Source of the DNA: Isochrysis galbana | Lineage: Eukaryota > Haptophyta > Isochrysidales > Isochrysidaceae | Length of the DNA stretch: 64,000 nt | Reading direction: 5' to 3' | NCBI GenBank assembly: GCA_018136815.1 | Contig: CM030936.1 | Coordinates: 3,390,524 to 3,454,523, forward strand | Shown: positions 29,730 through 40,323 of the stretch, one piece after another | Position numbering within the stretch: the first letter of the stretch is position 1 | Layout: each line of letters starts with the position of its first letter | Notes under the pieces: model-generated | Seen by the model: the letters and a program-made list of their open reading frames with translations, nothing else | What the model was told of the DNA's origin: nothing | The model's database searches: none | Program-made: the position numbers and the translations under genes

Positions 29730-32381
29730 CTACTTCCAAGGCCGCCAACAACCCGACGCTCTCGCATTGCGCTCTCCTTCTGGATCCGCAGGCACGTGGA
29801 TGCTGGGCACTCTGCTCGCATTCCACCACAAAAGCCGGTCCATCAACCGCGCCACATCGTCTAGACGCTCGGCCGCAACGTTGCAGAGCTCCCGGGGATC
29901 GGCGACGACGTCATACAGCTGGATCTCCAAGCCTTTCCATATCCAAGGGTCGGCATTGATGCTGATGATCGCTTGGTCTGCAGAGCTACTGCCTCTGAGG
30001 TCAAATTCATGGTTGAGTGCGCGAGATAACGAAAGCGAGGCAGCGCCATTCTGCGTGATACTCTGCAGGGAAGACGCGGCCGCTGGAAGCCAATCTCGTT
30101 TTGAATGCATTGAAGAATTTCTCCACAACGAGTCTCGGATTTCCTCGCGGATCGCAGCTTCGCCTTGGGAACCCACGGTCCCATTGTCAGGTAAGTTCCT
30201 GAGGGGCATCATGGGTGTCTGCGCAGGCGGTGAGCTCGAGACTGGGTCCGATGCGGTTACCGCAGCGGCATCGCCCACGGCGGAGCCCTTGAAGTTCCCA
30301 TGCAAATCAATGCATACAATTCCGCCCTCCCCACCAAAAAGACCTGGCTTGGCGGGCGGTGCAGGATAGGCCGGAGAGAAGCCGGAGGAGTTGACGTCGC
30401 ACCAAAGGGGGGCGCCCCATCTACCAACCAGGAGCTTGAGCGCGCCCATGCGTATTGCAGCGGAGCTGCGATCAGAAGCAAAGCCAGCGAGCAGAATCTC
30501 GGTTCGCACGGCTCCTTGACGGCTTGCGGGTAGGGCTGCATTCGGCATGCCAGCCTGGCTGGCCCCTAGGGGTGCTGCGGGACTAGCGAAAGCATCCCAA
30601 TGGCTAAGTGAGTCGATGGGGCCCGTGGTGAAGCTCCTGCTCCTCCGGGTGGGCCGTGGGCCGTCTTCACTTCCGCTTCCCGTCGCAAGAAGGCCACGTT
30701 CGCGTAGGAATGCTAGGGATCTCTGCCTCGACATAGGGTCATCGCGAGAGAGTGCAGCATCCATGAGGGTTGCCCACCAGTCCACGACTGAAAAGAGCCC
30801 GCTGTAGGTTGAGCCGGGCGAGACGAGGAGCGGGGCACGGACGATGCCGATAGCGCGAAAGCCGCCCTCGTAGAAGGAGTCTTTCCAGCCGCGGAATGGG
30901 AAGTTGAGGCCTCCACATGAAGTACCGCAACGGCAGCATCGCATGCCGTACGAACCACTCTGCCCGCCATTGTCACTCGATAGCACCTACGGGCCGTGAG
31001 AAGCGTGGCGTATAGATCTCTTCGTGCATTCTAGTCGTCCCTGACCGGATGTCCTCCACGCCCGCGCGGCAAGTGGAGTGGAGGTGGAATGGGGGGGGGG
31101 GGGGAGGGGCAAGCGGGCCGGAGGAGTAGTAGGGGGGGAAGGTCATGGGTGGGAACACCCGGCCGTAGTCCATCCATTTACAAAGATGTCTATTGTTTGT
31201 GCAGCAAGCCACGCCCACATTGACAACCTGCCCACCGGCGCTTCGCAGGACAGGGTGTAATGTACTGGCGTCTGCGAGTGTGCCGTGTGGGTGAGTCCAA
31301 CACGATAGTGTGCATAGCAACGTACCATCACAGTGTTATTCAACATGGCGTTCCGCTCCAGAGTCGCCGTAATGTTCCCTATCCCTTCATCCATTGAGGC
31401 AAGCATCTGCGTGTAGACTTGTCGCGACCGGTCCCGAGTCTCATCGGTGAAATTTGTGCGGATCCCTCGGAAATTCCCAAGTAGCGGCGGAGGTTCTTCA
31501 AGTGGCTCATGAACGGACTGCCATGCAATGTAGATGAAAAGAGGTGCTGGAGCTCTAGAGCTGGAAGTACAATGCTTCCCATCACAATCACAGGGCCGGC
31601 CGCCGGTCGGCTGAAACGCTTGAGGGTGGCCGGTAAGAGTCTGGGAAGGGCCTCTTCTCATGTTGGGATGCGAACAGGCGGTGTACGGCGCGGCTGGATG
31701 ATTCGGAAACAAGCTTGGTGTGGCCTCACGCGCCCAACCGTCAAGCAGTTCTTGCACCCTGGAAGTGTAGATGTGCATAGAATAGCTTCCCTCAAATGTA
31801 CCGTTCCTTGCGTGACACACACGTTTGTCGCATGAACTGACCGTGCCAGAATCGCTCTCATGAGCGCGAATCGTAGCGGACATGGCTCGCCCATCCTCGT
31901 TGAGGCCTTGGCATCGGTGCATATCAGTCGCAAACCCGAGACCATGATGGTAGTAGCCCTCATTCCCGTTTAGGTAGCCAAGGTAGGATGCAAAGCCCCT
32001 TCCCCATGGCGCGCAAGAGGCATTGGGGTAGCCTAGGTGCCACTTCCCTACCATATGACACTGGTAGCCGAGTGCTGTAAACGCGTGGGGCAGCAGCGGC
32101 AGTTGTCTGGGCAGGCACGAGGGCTCGCTCGGGCCAAAAAGCGTGTGCTCGCAACCAGTGTGCGCCGAGAACCGGCCGGTAAGGAGTGAGGCGCGCGTGG
32201 GCGTGCAGATGGGCTGGACGTAGTACGACGAGAGGAAGACCCCATTGCCAGCCATTTCGTCGATCGCCGGCGTTGACACATCGGGAGAGCGGCCAAGAGA
32301 GCGCTGGATGAAGCGGGCATCGTAGCTGCCCCAGTCGTCAGCAAGCATTAGCAGCACGTGCGGCCGCGCTCTGAGCGCCAT
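29730..32381 (-). CDS. Sulfatase (arylsulfatase B-like), two exons
   Basis: Exons 32381-31326 and 30986-29730 are joined across a 339-bp intron (GTACGTTG...GTAG, phase 0) to give about 770 residues. The N-terminus shows PHVLLMLADDWGSYD, with the metal-binding aspartates at 15-16, then CTPTRASLLTGR at 59-70, where C59 is the cysteine oxidised to formylglycine in type I sulfatases. MVGKWHLGY and the exon-spanning NNTVM/VLSSDNGGQSG provide the usual active-site lysine and DNGG motif. Sulfatases hydrolyse sulfate esters, in algae often on polysaccharides. ATG 32381 gives no signal peptide. A hydrophobic stretch (WLVLCLSFLLLVALF) lies about 150 bp upstream in another frame and could be a missed signal-anchor exon. 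Residues around 400-560 are a long disordered insertion compared with typical enzymes. Confidence 0.85.
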
Positions 32382-32808
32382 GCGAGACGCTGCTGCAGCC
32401 GTAGCTGATGCCGATGCGGCTGCCGCTCCCTCCCCCACAAGGCAAACACGGCAGCAGCTTCCCCCCAGCCACGCCGCCCGCCCGGCCCCTTTCTTTCGCC
32501 GCGGCCGTCCATGTCACCGACCGGCGCGAAAATAGTGCCACAAGCAACAGAAAGGAGAGACAGAGTACCAGCCACCCTGTTCTATTTATACTACTGCGGA
32601 GTACGGAAAGGTCAGCCTCGGGTGGGTGGAATTGCCTTGTAGTTGTGGGGATATTATTATCGCTCTCGCTGTACGGCCAACGCACAGCACACTATTGGAT
32701 GGGTGGGAGGGAGAACGAAGTCCGAACAAAGAAAGCGCCTCGCCTCACCACCAGAGTGTATGGGGCCACCGGTCGCCGGTCGCCCCATCGCCCATCGGCG
32801 TCGCACTA

Positions 32809-33327
32809 CTAGTAGATGCGATCCGGATCCGGCGATCCGGCTGGTTCGGCCGTTCGGCCGGCGGCCGTTACTTCATTTCGGCCCGGAGCCCCTGGGACCG
32901 TGCCGCGGCTCCCCATCGGACTTGAGTTCAAGCGTGTGAGTGTGACAACTGGGGCAAGGGTGGGCGCTCGCCGCGCTCCATTTTTCCCAGGTGCCGCCGA
33001 ACGGCCGAACGGCAGGTGGAACTCCCCCGGCAAGTTTCCACAGTTTGACCGTCTCGTGGGGGCGTGGGGCGTGGGAGCCCATGTCCATGCTCGGCTGTAC
33101 GGGGTCGGCACGGGCTGCGGCTTGCGTGCACTTGGACACAGCAGGGATGCCAGCTCCAGCTCGCGGCTCGCGGCCTCTTCAGCAATGGCGGCGTCTGCGT
33201 CTGGCATGACGTCATTCATTTGGATGATGGATGATGGATGATGCGTCGTCATGGTGGGCTGATAGGTCGCCGGTCGGCGCGACGGGATGGGCGGCTGAGA
33301 GGGGGGGGGGAGCGGCGCGCGCTCCAT
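32809..33327 (-). pseudogene. 5' remnant of a retroelement ORF1
   Basis: The minus frame opens with ATGGAGCGCGCGCCG, encoding MERAP, the same start as the ORF1-like frames at 61788 (+) and 63929 (-). A proline-rich stretch follows, then the sequence diverges. I judge it a short ORF1 remnant or a chance continuation in GC-rich DNA. Confidence 0.35.
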
Positions 33328-33376
33328 GGCCCTATCTTTATACAGATAGCAGATAGTTATGTGGCGATGAGAGCAC

Positions 33377-33560
33377 TAAGTTTATACTTAGTTCGCCCAT
33401 AGGGGGGCACGAGCCCCCCCCCCCTCTCCACTCCTCCCCTGCCATGGGGGAGGAACCACCCATGCTCTTGGCATGCCTGATGGTTTGCCAGGAGCAGACT
33501 GCCCTGTTGATCTTGGTATGCCTGATGGTTTGCCAGGAGCAGACTGCCCTGTTTCCGTAT
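33377..33560 (+). repeat. Copy of the AACTAAGTATAA retroposon family with internal tandem duplication
   Basis: Opens CACTAAGTTTATACTTAGTT, then CGCCCATAGGGGGGCACGAG and CTCCTCCCCTGCCATGGGGG, as in 45365-45250 reversed. About 45 bp (GCATGCCTGATGGTTTGCCA, then GGAGCAGACTGCCCTGTT) are present twice in tandem at about 33472-33551. Confidence 0.75.
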
Positions 33561-34815
33561 GTATGGGTTCACGTTGACACGCCCTCGAGGGCCCATTACA
33601 GTAGCTTGGGCAAGGCGTTAACCCATCTGACCTCTTGCAAGTGTTGACGCAGGGCACAACAAGTGTTGACAAAGTGTTGACGCACTTCCACTTGTTAGTG
33701 CCGGTGCTGACATCGACCGCCTCTCGCCTCCTTTCGTCATGTAGCCGTTGCGCGCCTCCGAGATGTACTTCCGGAGCTCGGTGCAGCGGATGTCGATCTC
33801 TTTCTCGCTCATCATGGCTCTGTCGCTCTCTGTCGTCGCTCGACGCTCCGTCCGCTGTCTTTCCTCCCCTCCCTCCTATGTGACTTCTCTCCCCCACTCT
33901 AATAATAGAGTTGTCGGAGATCGTAGCTCACTGCATCTCGCATATCTTCGGAATCATTCCCTCCCTTTCGTTGTTGTTGCAGATCGTTTCTCTTTCTTCG
34001 TTGATTGCCGTTATTTGCAAGAGATGAGACGCGTGTCGTCTGCGGTTGCACCCACCGCAACACCCGAGCAAAACTCTTGTAAAAGGAAGAAATGGGTGGG
34101 ACGATGCGTACAAATAGGTTGCCGCGTCAAGCGAGCTTCCGAATTTGTGCTCAAAGGGCCCACGGGTGCTCTCATCTTCTATTCTAAGCGTCGCTTTCGA
34201 CGTTTGGTTTCTCGGTTATCTTTGGTTTCTCTCGCCTCGTCGTTCTAATTCTGGATTTCTTCTATTTCGGTTGTTCTATTCTCTTTCCATGCCGCTCGTC
34301 GGGACGACTCGAATTTAGTCGGGGAGTGTCGTATTCCATACGATGACAGACTTTTACTTCTAACCTGTGGGTCATTTTAAGCCTCAAGGTCTCGTCGATT
34401 GGTATACCGCCTCTTCTCTTACTTTCTCTCGATGTCATCAAATGTTCCATGACTGTCTTTTGTCTCCTCTCCGTGTATCGATTGTAGCTCCCCAGCGAGG
34501 TCTGTCCTCGTTGTGCCGACCCCTCTGTCGCATGTCTGCGCGCTGCTGAATTGCCTTGGTGCCGACGCTTAGCCGTCCGTCCAGGTGTGGTTAGTTTTTA
34601 GTTTTCGCCCCGTTTGGTTTAGTGTGTGTGGTTCTGTGTCCTAGGTCTTTTCCGAGTCCTTGCGTTGTAGCCTCCCGTGTCTACCTCGGACCTAAGAAGC
34701 TCCCATTCTCATTCTCTCTCTTCCACTAGCTCGCTAGCTAGCCTCGTCTCTACCCTCCGACGCCACGCGTTGCAATCCTCCGACCCTCAGTCTACCTCTG
34801 CGCTCGTGACGCTCG
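33561..34815. other. Long leader-like region without gene
   Basis: T-rich plus-strand sequence (33900-34560) with many TTTCT/TCGTT runs, resembling the retrotransposon leader at 54050-54130 and the stretch 46210-46480 reversed in style, but I could not align it block by block. It may be an LTR or leader that feeds the short frame at 34816. Confidence 0.3.
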
Positions 34816-34979
34816 ATGGCAGACACCCTCAGACCCGACTCTTACTATGACCTTTCAGACATCTTCCCGCAAGCAGCAATCAACGAACCTTCTACGGCCG
34901 CGTCAGCTGCCGGCTCGGTCGAACGGCCCTCTGCCTATGAGCCTGTAGTCATCGCGTGTTCGACAGAAAAAAGTGGGGT
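34816..34979 (+). pseudogene. Truncated frame, N-terminus only
   Basis: ATG 34816 opens MADTLRPDSYYDLSDIFPQA, a plausible protein start after a pyrimidine-rich leader. The frame runs into transposon-like sequence at about 34980 and ends shortly after. I do not recognise the protein; it may be the start of a retrotransposon gag or a host gene cut by an insertion. Confidence 0.35.
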
Positions 34980-35051
34980 GGGGTACCGTGGGGGAAAAAG
35001 TTGCCATGCGCACGCGTCTTCCAACTCAATGCTAACATGACATTCTAAGCG

Positions 35052-35160
35052 AAAATAAAACTATCACCTGGCCCTCTTTTGACGGAACGCGAGTTAACGC
35101 GAGTTAACTATAACTATCACCTGGCCCTCTTTTGACTTTTTTTGACTGAACGCGAGTTTC
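35052..35160 (+). repeat. Tandem copies of the GGTCCTCTTTCGACGGAACG motif
   Basis: ACTATCACCTGGCCCTCTTT, TGACGGAACGCGAGTT at about 35058-35093 is repeated at 35111-35155 with a 10-bp insertion. The same core lies at about 1529-1552 and, reversed, at about 44297-44317 and 51661-51684. Its spread suggests a transposon terminus. Confidence 0.65.
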
Positions 35161-35204
35161 GTTGCAGATGTTAGGCGTGTTCCGAAAAGTATACTACGTG
35201 TAGG

Positions 35205-35262
35205 TAGTGGTTCCATGTGCCGCGAGTGCGGTAAGAATATTATGAAGTTTATTTGTGTGGCG
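35205..35262 (-). repeat. End of the TAATATTCTTACCGC family (reversed)
   Basis: GTGTAGGTAGTGGTTCCATG, then CGCGAGTGCGGTAAGAATAT and TATGAAGTTTATTTG, is the reverse complement of 6665-6730. Only the terminus is present. Confidence 0.65.
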
Positions 35263-35403
35263 ATGAGAGATCTAGAGTTCTGATTGATTCTCTGAAACCA
35301 AATATCGAACATTAGCGTGTAATGAATACAGTAGAAGGCGATTTTTTAGTAGTCCTTTTTTAGGCTGGCGCGGCTGGCGGGGTCCCGCCAGATCGATCGG
35401 GAC

Positions 35404-35590
35404 GTGCGCTTCCACTCTCTTTCCCCCTCCTCTCTCCCTCTCCTTCTCCTTCTCCCTCCTGCCTCCTCCCTCCCTCCTCCCTCCCTCCTCCCTCCTCCCC
35501 CATCCCTTCTTCTCTTCCCTCCCCCCCGTTCCTCTCCCCCTCTCTCAATTCTCCTCCCCCCCCCCCCCCCCCAACCGCTCCCCCTCTGCC
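35404..35590 (+). promoter_or_regulatory. Polypyrimidine tract before ATG 35598
   Basis: Nearly pure C/T for about 180 bp (CTCCCTCCTCC units, then a C-run at about 35555-35572), ending 8-10 bp before the coding start. It is the same arrangement as at 37540-37760 and, on the minus strand, at 6065-6480 and 43265-43530. Confidence 0.4.
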
Positions 35591-35597
35591 GGCCGCG

Positions 35598-36467
35598 ATG
35601 GTGCTCATCTCGCTGCTCATGCCGCTACGCCACGCGGCGCTCTGCGCGCTGCTCGTGGCGAGCTGCTCTCTCTCTCCGCCACTCGCGATTGCCTCGCAGA
35701 GGGGCGAAGAGCTCAACCCGCCAGTCATCTTCGACGCACGGCCATGCGTGCGGCGCACTCTCCTTGGAGCATGTGCCGAACAGGGGATGCCAGCTGGAGC
35801 CAGTACACCGGCACAAATGGGTGGGGCGCGCATTATTGATGGCAGTGCCGCCCGCGCCGCCGGTGCAGAGCAGGAGGAGTCTGACTACATTCGGCAACTA
35901 CGAGAGAGATCGCTCGCCAATGCAGATGCCAACGCCGCGTTTGTTCGCGAAAAATCACTCGCCAACGGGCTGAGCGGGGCCTTTGGACCCTTCTCAAGGA
36001 CTACGGCCGTGATGAAGGCGGATGGCTCACTCAAAATCCTGCCCATCAGCAAGTATGAACGGCTGAAGGACCGTGGCCTCATCATCACTGCACCTTCAGG
36101 TGAGCACATGCCATTGCACGAGTAGCTAAGTGGATGAACATACATGTTGACGGCGCCATCTCCTCTTGTGTTGTGAAACTGTGTGTGATCCAGCCGCGGC
36201 GAGAGATCGCGCATGCTGCGCAATTGCGATCCGCTCAGGCCGTGTCTGCCGTTATGAGCCTTCAAGGCTCATAGCACGTGATTTGCGGGCAGCAACCCGA
36301 CTGAAGTGCTGCCTGCCAAAGGGTATTGTCATTCCATGCCCTGCTTGAACTTGAGTGCCTCGCCACTGCTGCAATAAACATGCCTCGCAGGAATGGAGAA
36401 GTTCAAAGAGGGGTTCGATCCCGAGGTGCCCGAACCGCCTCCTTCAAAGTTTTTGGGAGTTTTCTAA
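35598..36467 (+). CDS. Small secreted or plastid-targeted protein, two exons
   Basis: Exon 1 (35598-36099) and exon 2 (36391-36467) join across a 291-bp intron (GTGAG...CGCAG, phase 1) to 192 residues. The N-terminus (MPLRHAALCALLVASCSLSP, AIAS) is a clear signal peptide of about 33 residues, which in secondary-plastid algae could be the first part of a bipartite plastid leader. The mature part has a conserved-looking core, YIRQLRERSLANADANAAFV to ISKYERLKDRGLI. Exon 2 adds GMEKFKEGFDPEVPEPPPSK and FLGVF before the stop. I do not recognise the family; a plastid or thylakoid role is a guess from the leader and the compact C-terminus. Confidence 0.65.
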
Positions 36468-37539
36468 CTCGCTTAACATCGCCATTTCAGTCAAAGCCTC
36501 AGACTGAGGCATGGCATGTCAACATGGTTGCAAATAATCTGCAGTCCAACCACCTAGGAACCAGCCGGGGGCACAGCGCGCATGCAAGCCGGGCGCCGGC
36601 TATGCGCCAAACCGCACGTTTTTCGCCGACGGAGCGGTAGCATGTAAGTCTCGGAAAGCAGCTGGCCACAATCGTCTCATTCGGGCTCGAGAAGTGAAAG
36701 CATTTTCCTGGAGTGCACCATCCTCGATGCCAACATTGACCTCTGTGTGCAGGATGTTGGCGATGCGACAAACTACGGGACCCGCCACACGCATAGCATG
36801 TGTGTGTGTGTGTAACTGTTGCTATGTGGATCAGGCTATATGTGCGTATGTTGTATGGGATCCTTCTTGAATGCTCATACCTCGCACAAGAGCAGCCAAT
36901 GCCAATGGATGATGAGAAGCGGATGCCCAAAGTTGAAATTCATGGCTTCGTCGTGCATTTGTCATGCCCTACTTATTTCTGTTCTCGTCAACGAAGTTTA
37001 TACGTGGAGTTCACTCATGGCGGTGCACGAGCCTACCCCATCTGCCTCCACTCCTGCAGCTCAGGGGGCAGTGGAGGCTGGGGCTTAGGCTTAGCCCCTA
37101 GACCTAGACCCCCTGCGTCTCCCACGCTCGCCTAGCCGGCCACGGGTGCCGCCCGGCGAGTCCCCTGTCTGCCTGGCGACGCAGGGATGGGGGGAGTCAG
37201 CTCGAGGGCAAGAGGGTGCAACTCGAGGTTCCCTTTTTTTGTGTCACACCCCTCCCCCTCCCGTCTATTTATGTATATAATTTTTATTATTATTGACCCC
37301 TTACTTGCACATTATTCCCACGTACCCCTCATGGCAGCATACTATTGGTCAAGAGACATAAGGTGATTATGATACACTAACTTGAGAAGGTGGCTCGAAT
37401 TGAAGGAGAAGAAGCGGCACTAATTCTCGTTATATTTATCCCTACTGCAACTGTCACTATTATAAAACTCATTCAGATAGATCGAACGAGCGAGGCGAAT
37501 CCCCATCTATTTTGGGCTCGCCTCCCACCGCTCGCGCGC
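36468..37539. other. Intergenic with repeat pieces
   Basis: Holds a copy of the CAGCTCAGGGGGCAG repeat (37058-37100) and an AGAGGGTGCAACTCGAGGTT block (37208-37230) shared with about 4450-4480 (reversed) and 61970-62000. No gene supported. Confidence 0.4.
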
Positions 37540-37770
37540 TCCTCGCGTCTGCCGCCGCCCACCTCGCGCTCCTTCCCCTTCCCCTCCCTTCCCTCACTTC
37601 CCCTCCCCTCCCCTCCCCCCGCCCCCCCTCCTCTCTCTCTCTCCCTCCCTCCCTCCCCTCCCTCCCTACCTGCCTCGTGTCCCCCCTCTCTGCACGTACC
37701 TCCCTCTCCCTCGCTAGCTTCTGTCCTCCTTCCCTCCACCTTCTCTCAGGTCATCTGCCTCTCTGGGCGG

Positions 37771-38727
37771 ATGGCGCTGCCTGTCTCGGCCTTCGAACCG
37801 CTAGATGACTCTCACTATGTCTGCGAGCCGGCTACGATCGCGCTGCCGGCTCCCGAGCTGGTCGAATCGGTGCTGATGCCTGAAATGGAGGAGGCGCTTG
37901 CCAGCCAACTGGGCCATGCGCCGGTGATGGCAGCACCAGCTGTCGAAGGCAAAACGCTGAGCACACTCATGGCGCACCGCGTGCTACGAGACGCCATCGC
38001 ACTACAGCTCGCACGCCGCGGTTTCGATGGGCTGCGCATGCAGCCACTCACGCTTGTCGCCGAGATGGCGGCTTGCTTTATTGGTGCCATTGGGACGCAG
38101 TTGACGCATGTCGAGCCCGCTCCGTTGGGGCCCGGCACGTCATCGGTGTCTCCCTACTTGGCTCTTGTCTTCCGCCTTCAGCGGCATACAAACTTGCGCA
38201 CCCTCAGCGAGTGGGTCAAGCTAAAAGAGCTATTCGCCCGTCACACAGAGCTGAACACGATGCAAGGCACAGCCGCTGCACAACTTGGCAAACAGAAGCA
38301 GCCCTGCTTGGGGGGCAAGCCGCCGGCCGCTGTGCAGCAACTTTACACGGCGCTCCGCGCGACTTGGCATTACAAAATGACTCCGGCTGGCCGTGCTGCA
38401 CATGTGAATGCCGGTCACGCTGATGGCGTCTCCCGTGCAGCTGTTGAGCCCAACGCACTGCAAACTGCCCTGCCGCCAGCAGAGCTTGCCCAAGTCGTCA
38501 ATTTAAACTTGAAAACAAGGAGAACTGCGGATGCATGGCTTCATGGAGTGACGGCTAGCGGTGCTTCTGCCCCCCCCACGCTGTTTCCCGGCGCTTTCCT
38601 GTGTGCCACTGCAACGGATTCTGGCACAGCCGCCCCCGCTGTCAAGCGCCGCAAGCCCCCGACAAAACCTGAGAGCAAAGCCGGTTCCTCCTCACTTGCA
38701 GTAGCGCGTAATGCGAGTTCATTTTGA
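37771..38727 (+). CDS. Histone-fold (TAF8/SPT7-like) nuclear protein
   Basis: One exon of 318 residues from ATG 37771, which directly follows the CT tract; the longer open frame upstream is only that tract being read. Residues 65-115 (TLMAHRVLRDAIALQLARRG, FDGLRMQPLTLVAEM, ACFIGAIGTQL) fit the bromodomain-associated histone fold found in TAF3, TAF8 and SPT7: helix 1 with RVLRDAIA, G-F-D in the first loop, a long middle helix. Such proteins pair with another histone-fold partner inside TFIID or SAGA. The C-terminus has a basic nuclear-localisation-like run (VKRRKPPTKPESK). The middle (about 125-290) has no motif I know. Assignment to a specific complex is not possible. Confidence 0.55.
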   Translation: MALPVSAFEPLDDSHYVCEPATIALPAPELVESVLMPEMEEALASQLGHAPVMAAPAVEGKTLSTLMAHRVLRDAIALQLARRGFDGLRMQPLTLVAEMAACFIGAIGTQLTHVEPAPLGPGTSSVSPYLALVFRLQRHTNLRTLSEWVKLKELFARHTELNTMQGTAAAQLGKQKQPCLGGKPPAAVQQLYTALRATWHYKMTPAGRAAHVNAGHADGVSRAAVEPNALQTALPPAELAQVVNLNLKTRRTADAWLHGVTASGASAPPTLFPGAFLCATATDSGTAAPAVKRRKPPTKPESKAGSSSLAVARNASSF

Positions 38728-40323
38728 GCCCGTGATGTGGACACATACTTATAATAGGTCCGGAAAATATCGGAGAGGGACGTGTCTCGGGCCCATTTGG
38801 TTGCGATAGTTCCTCGAACTCACATACGTCTCGTCGGGTCATTACGGGTTATGGGCGCACGGGCGCATGCATATGAGCCACCAATGGAGAATATTGTGGA
38901 GAGATGCGTCTCAGCGCTATTCGGGTGCGGCGTGTACAATGCCGTCGAAGTCGCGTGCGTCTCGTCGAGGGCTTAGTGAATGAAAGCAAGCCAGTGCCTC
39001 TATCTCCTATGGCCTAGCCTGGAGATGAGATATGTGCCGCGGTTATGCCGCGGTACTCCATGGGGATTGGTATAGATCGGCATGCACGGCAAACGGCATG
39101 GCACACTCAATACCGACAGCACAACTCACAAATACTCGCTCGCTATCAAGTGGCCATGAGTAGCTACTAGATACTACTCCTAGTAGTAGTACAGATACTA
39201 CTACTACTGATAATAATAATACTAGCACAACTAAAAAACTCTTGAAGATGCCGCTACATCTTACAATGCGCTACTAGGTCGCTTTCCCTTCGGGAAACCG
39301 GCTCCAACTCCAACTCCCACGTCCTCGACCCAAGCTCTCCCCCCTTTCCGTTTCTCTCCCTTATTTCTTTTTTTCAGCAATAGTGGGGGGGCTTCGGCCC
39401 ATGTGCACGGCCTTGCGTGGGGGGGCGGGGGGCGAGTCAGCTCGAGAGCATGCCCAGCGCGGGCGTGGGAGTGCGGCTCGCGACCCGCGCCCACTGGAGG
39501 TTTAGGTGGTGTTGATGAATGCCCAGCTCATGCCAAATGGCAGAGCATCAGGATGACCGACAGGCTGTGGACAGGCCCCCCAGAGGAAAATTGGAGTCTG
39601 AAGGGGAGGGCGCGAGGCGCCCCGCCCATGCTGAACTAAGAACTAAGTTGCCTAAGCAGCACTTAGTTGCGTGTGGGGGAGTGAGAAGTCGCTCTTGGTT
39701 GGGGGTGGGGGCAGGCAGGGGGGGGGGGGGGCGAGAGAGCAAGTAAAGGGGCAGAGTGGCGGGCCACTCGCCCTATAAGGCACGCGTAGGGGGGGAGCTG
39801 TACAATACTAGGGGTGCTGCTCCTCTCCGCCATCCTCTCTCCGCCTTCTACCCAAATATGTAAAAATGTGTCGAAATATGCAGATCCGACAAATCTATCC
39901 AAATATGCAATTAACAAGAAAATGTGCTGCATATTTCTGCTTGCTACTTGGGCCTTCTCAACATCTCTTTAAGTCTTTGCCGCATAGGCATAGGCCCATC
40001 TTCCTAGTACTAAGCCAACGGAAGTAGTCGCATATTTATACAGTACACAATACGCAATTTGAAACGTGGGTTGGTAGGTAAGATTCCCATGGCCGGGGTC
40101 GTTGTCATTGTTTGTGTCAACTGCCCGGTCCACTTGAGTAAAGCCGACATGTCCGCCCCGTGCGATCAATTGCCCCGTGCGATCAATTGTGCATCTGGAG
40201 GCAACTCCTCGGTTCTCCCCCCGTAAGAAGCAACGCCCATTGTGCCGTGTGCGCTTGCGACTCTTTGACATGGTGCGTCCGCGGCAAGATTCAAAGCTAG
40301 GGTACGCAAACGAGGCTAGCGTT
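38728..40323. other. Intergenic, no gene supported
   Basis: Contains a short (ACT/AGT)n microsatellite at 39165-39230, GC-rich blocks at 39400-39740 and AT-rich DNA at 39840-40080. No domain or matched repeat apart from AGTCAGCTCGAGAGCA (39434), also seen near 37196. Confidence 0.3.

Noticed and set aside
36405-36440. GGTTCGATCCC resembling a tRNA T-loop
   Set aside because: It lies inside exon 2 of the gene at 35598-36467 (codons for G-F-D-P), and no acceptor stem or anticodon arm surrounds it.
37390-37770. N-terminal extension of the histone-fold protein
   Set aside because: The extension is the CT-rich tract read as Pro/Ser/Leu; ATG 37771 directly follows it and starts the non-repetitive protein.
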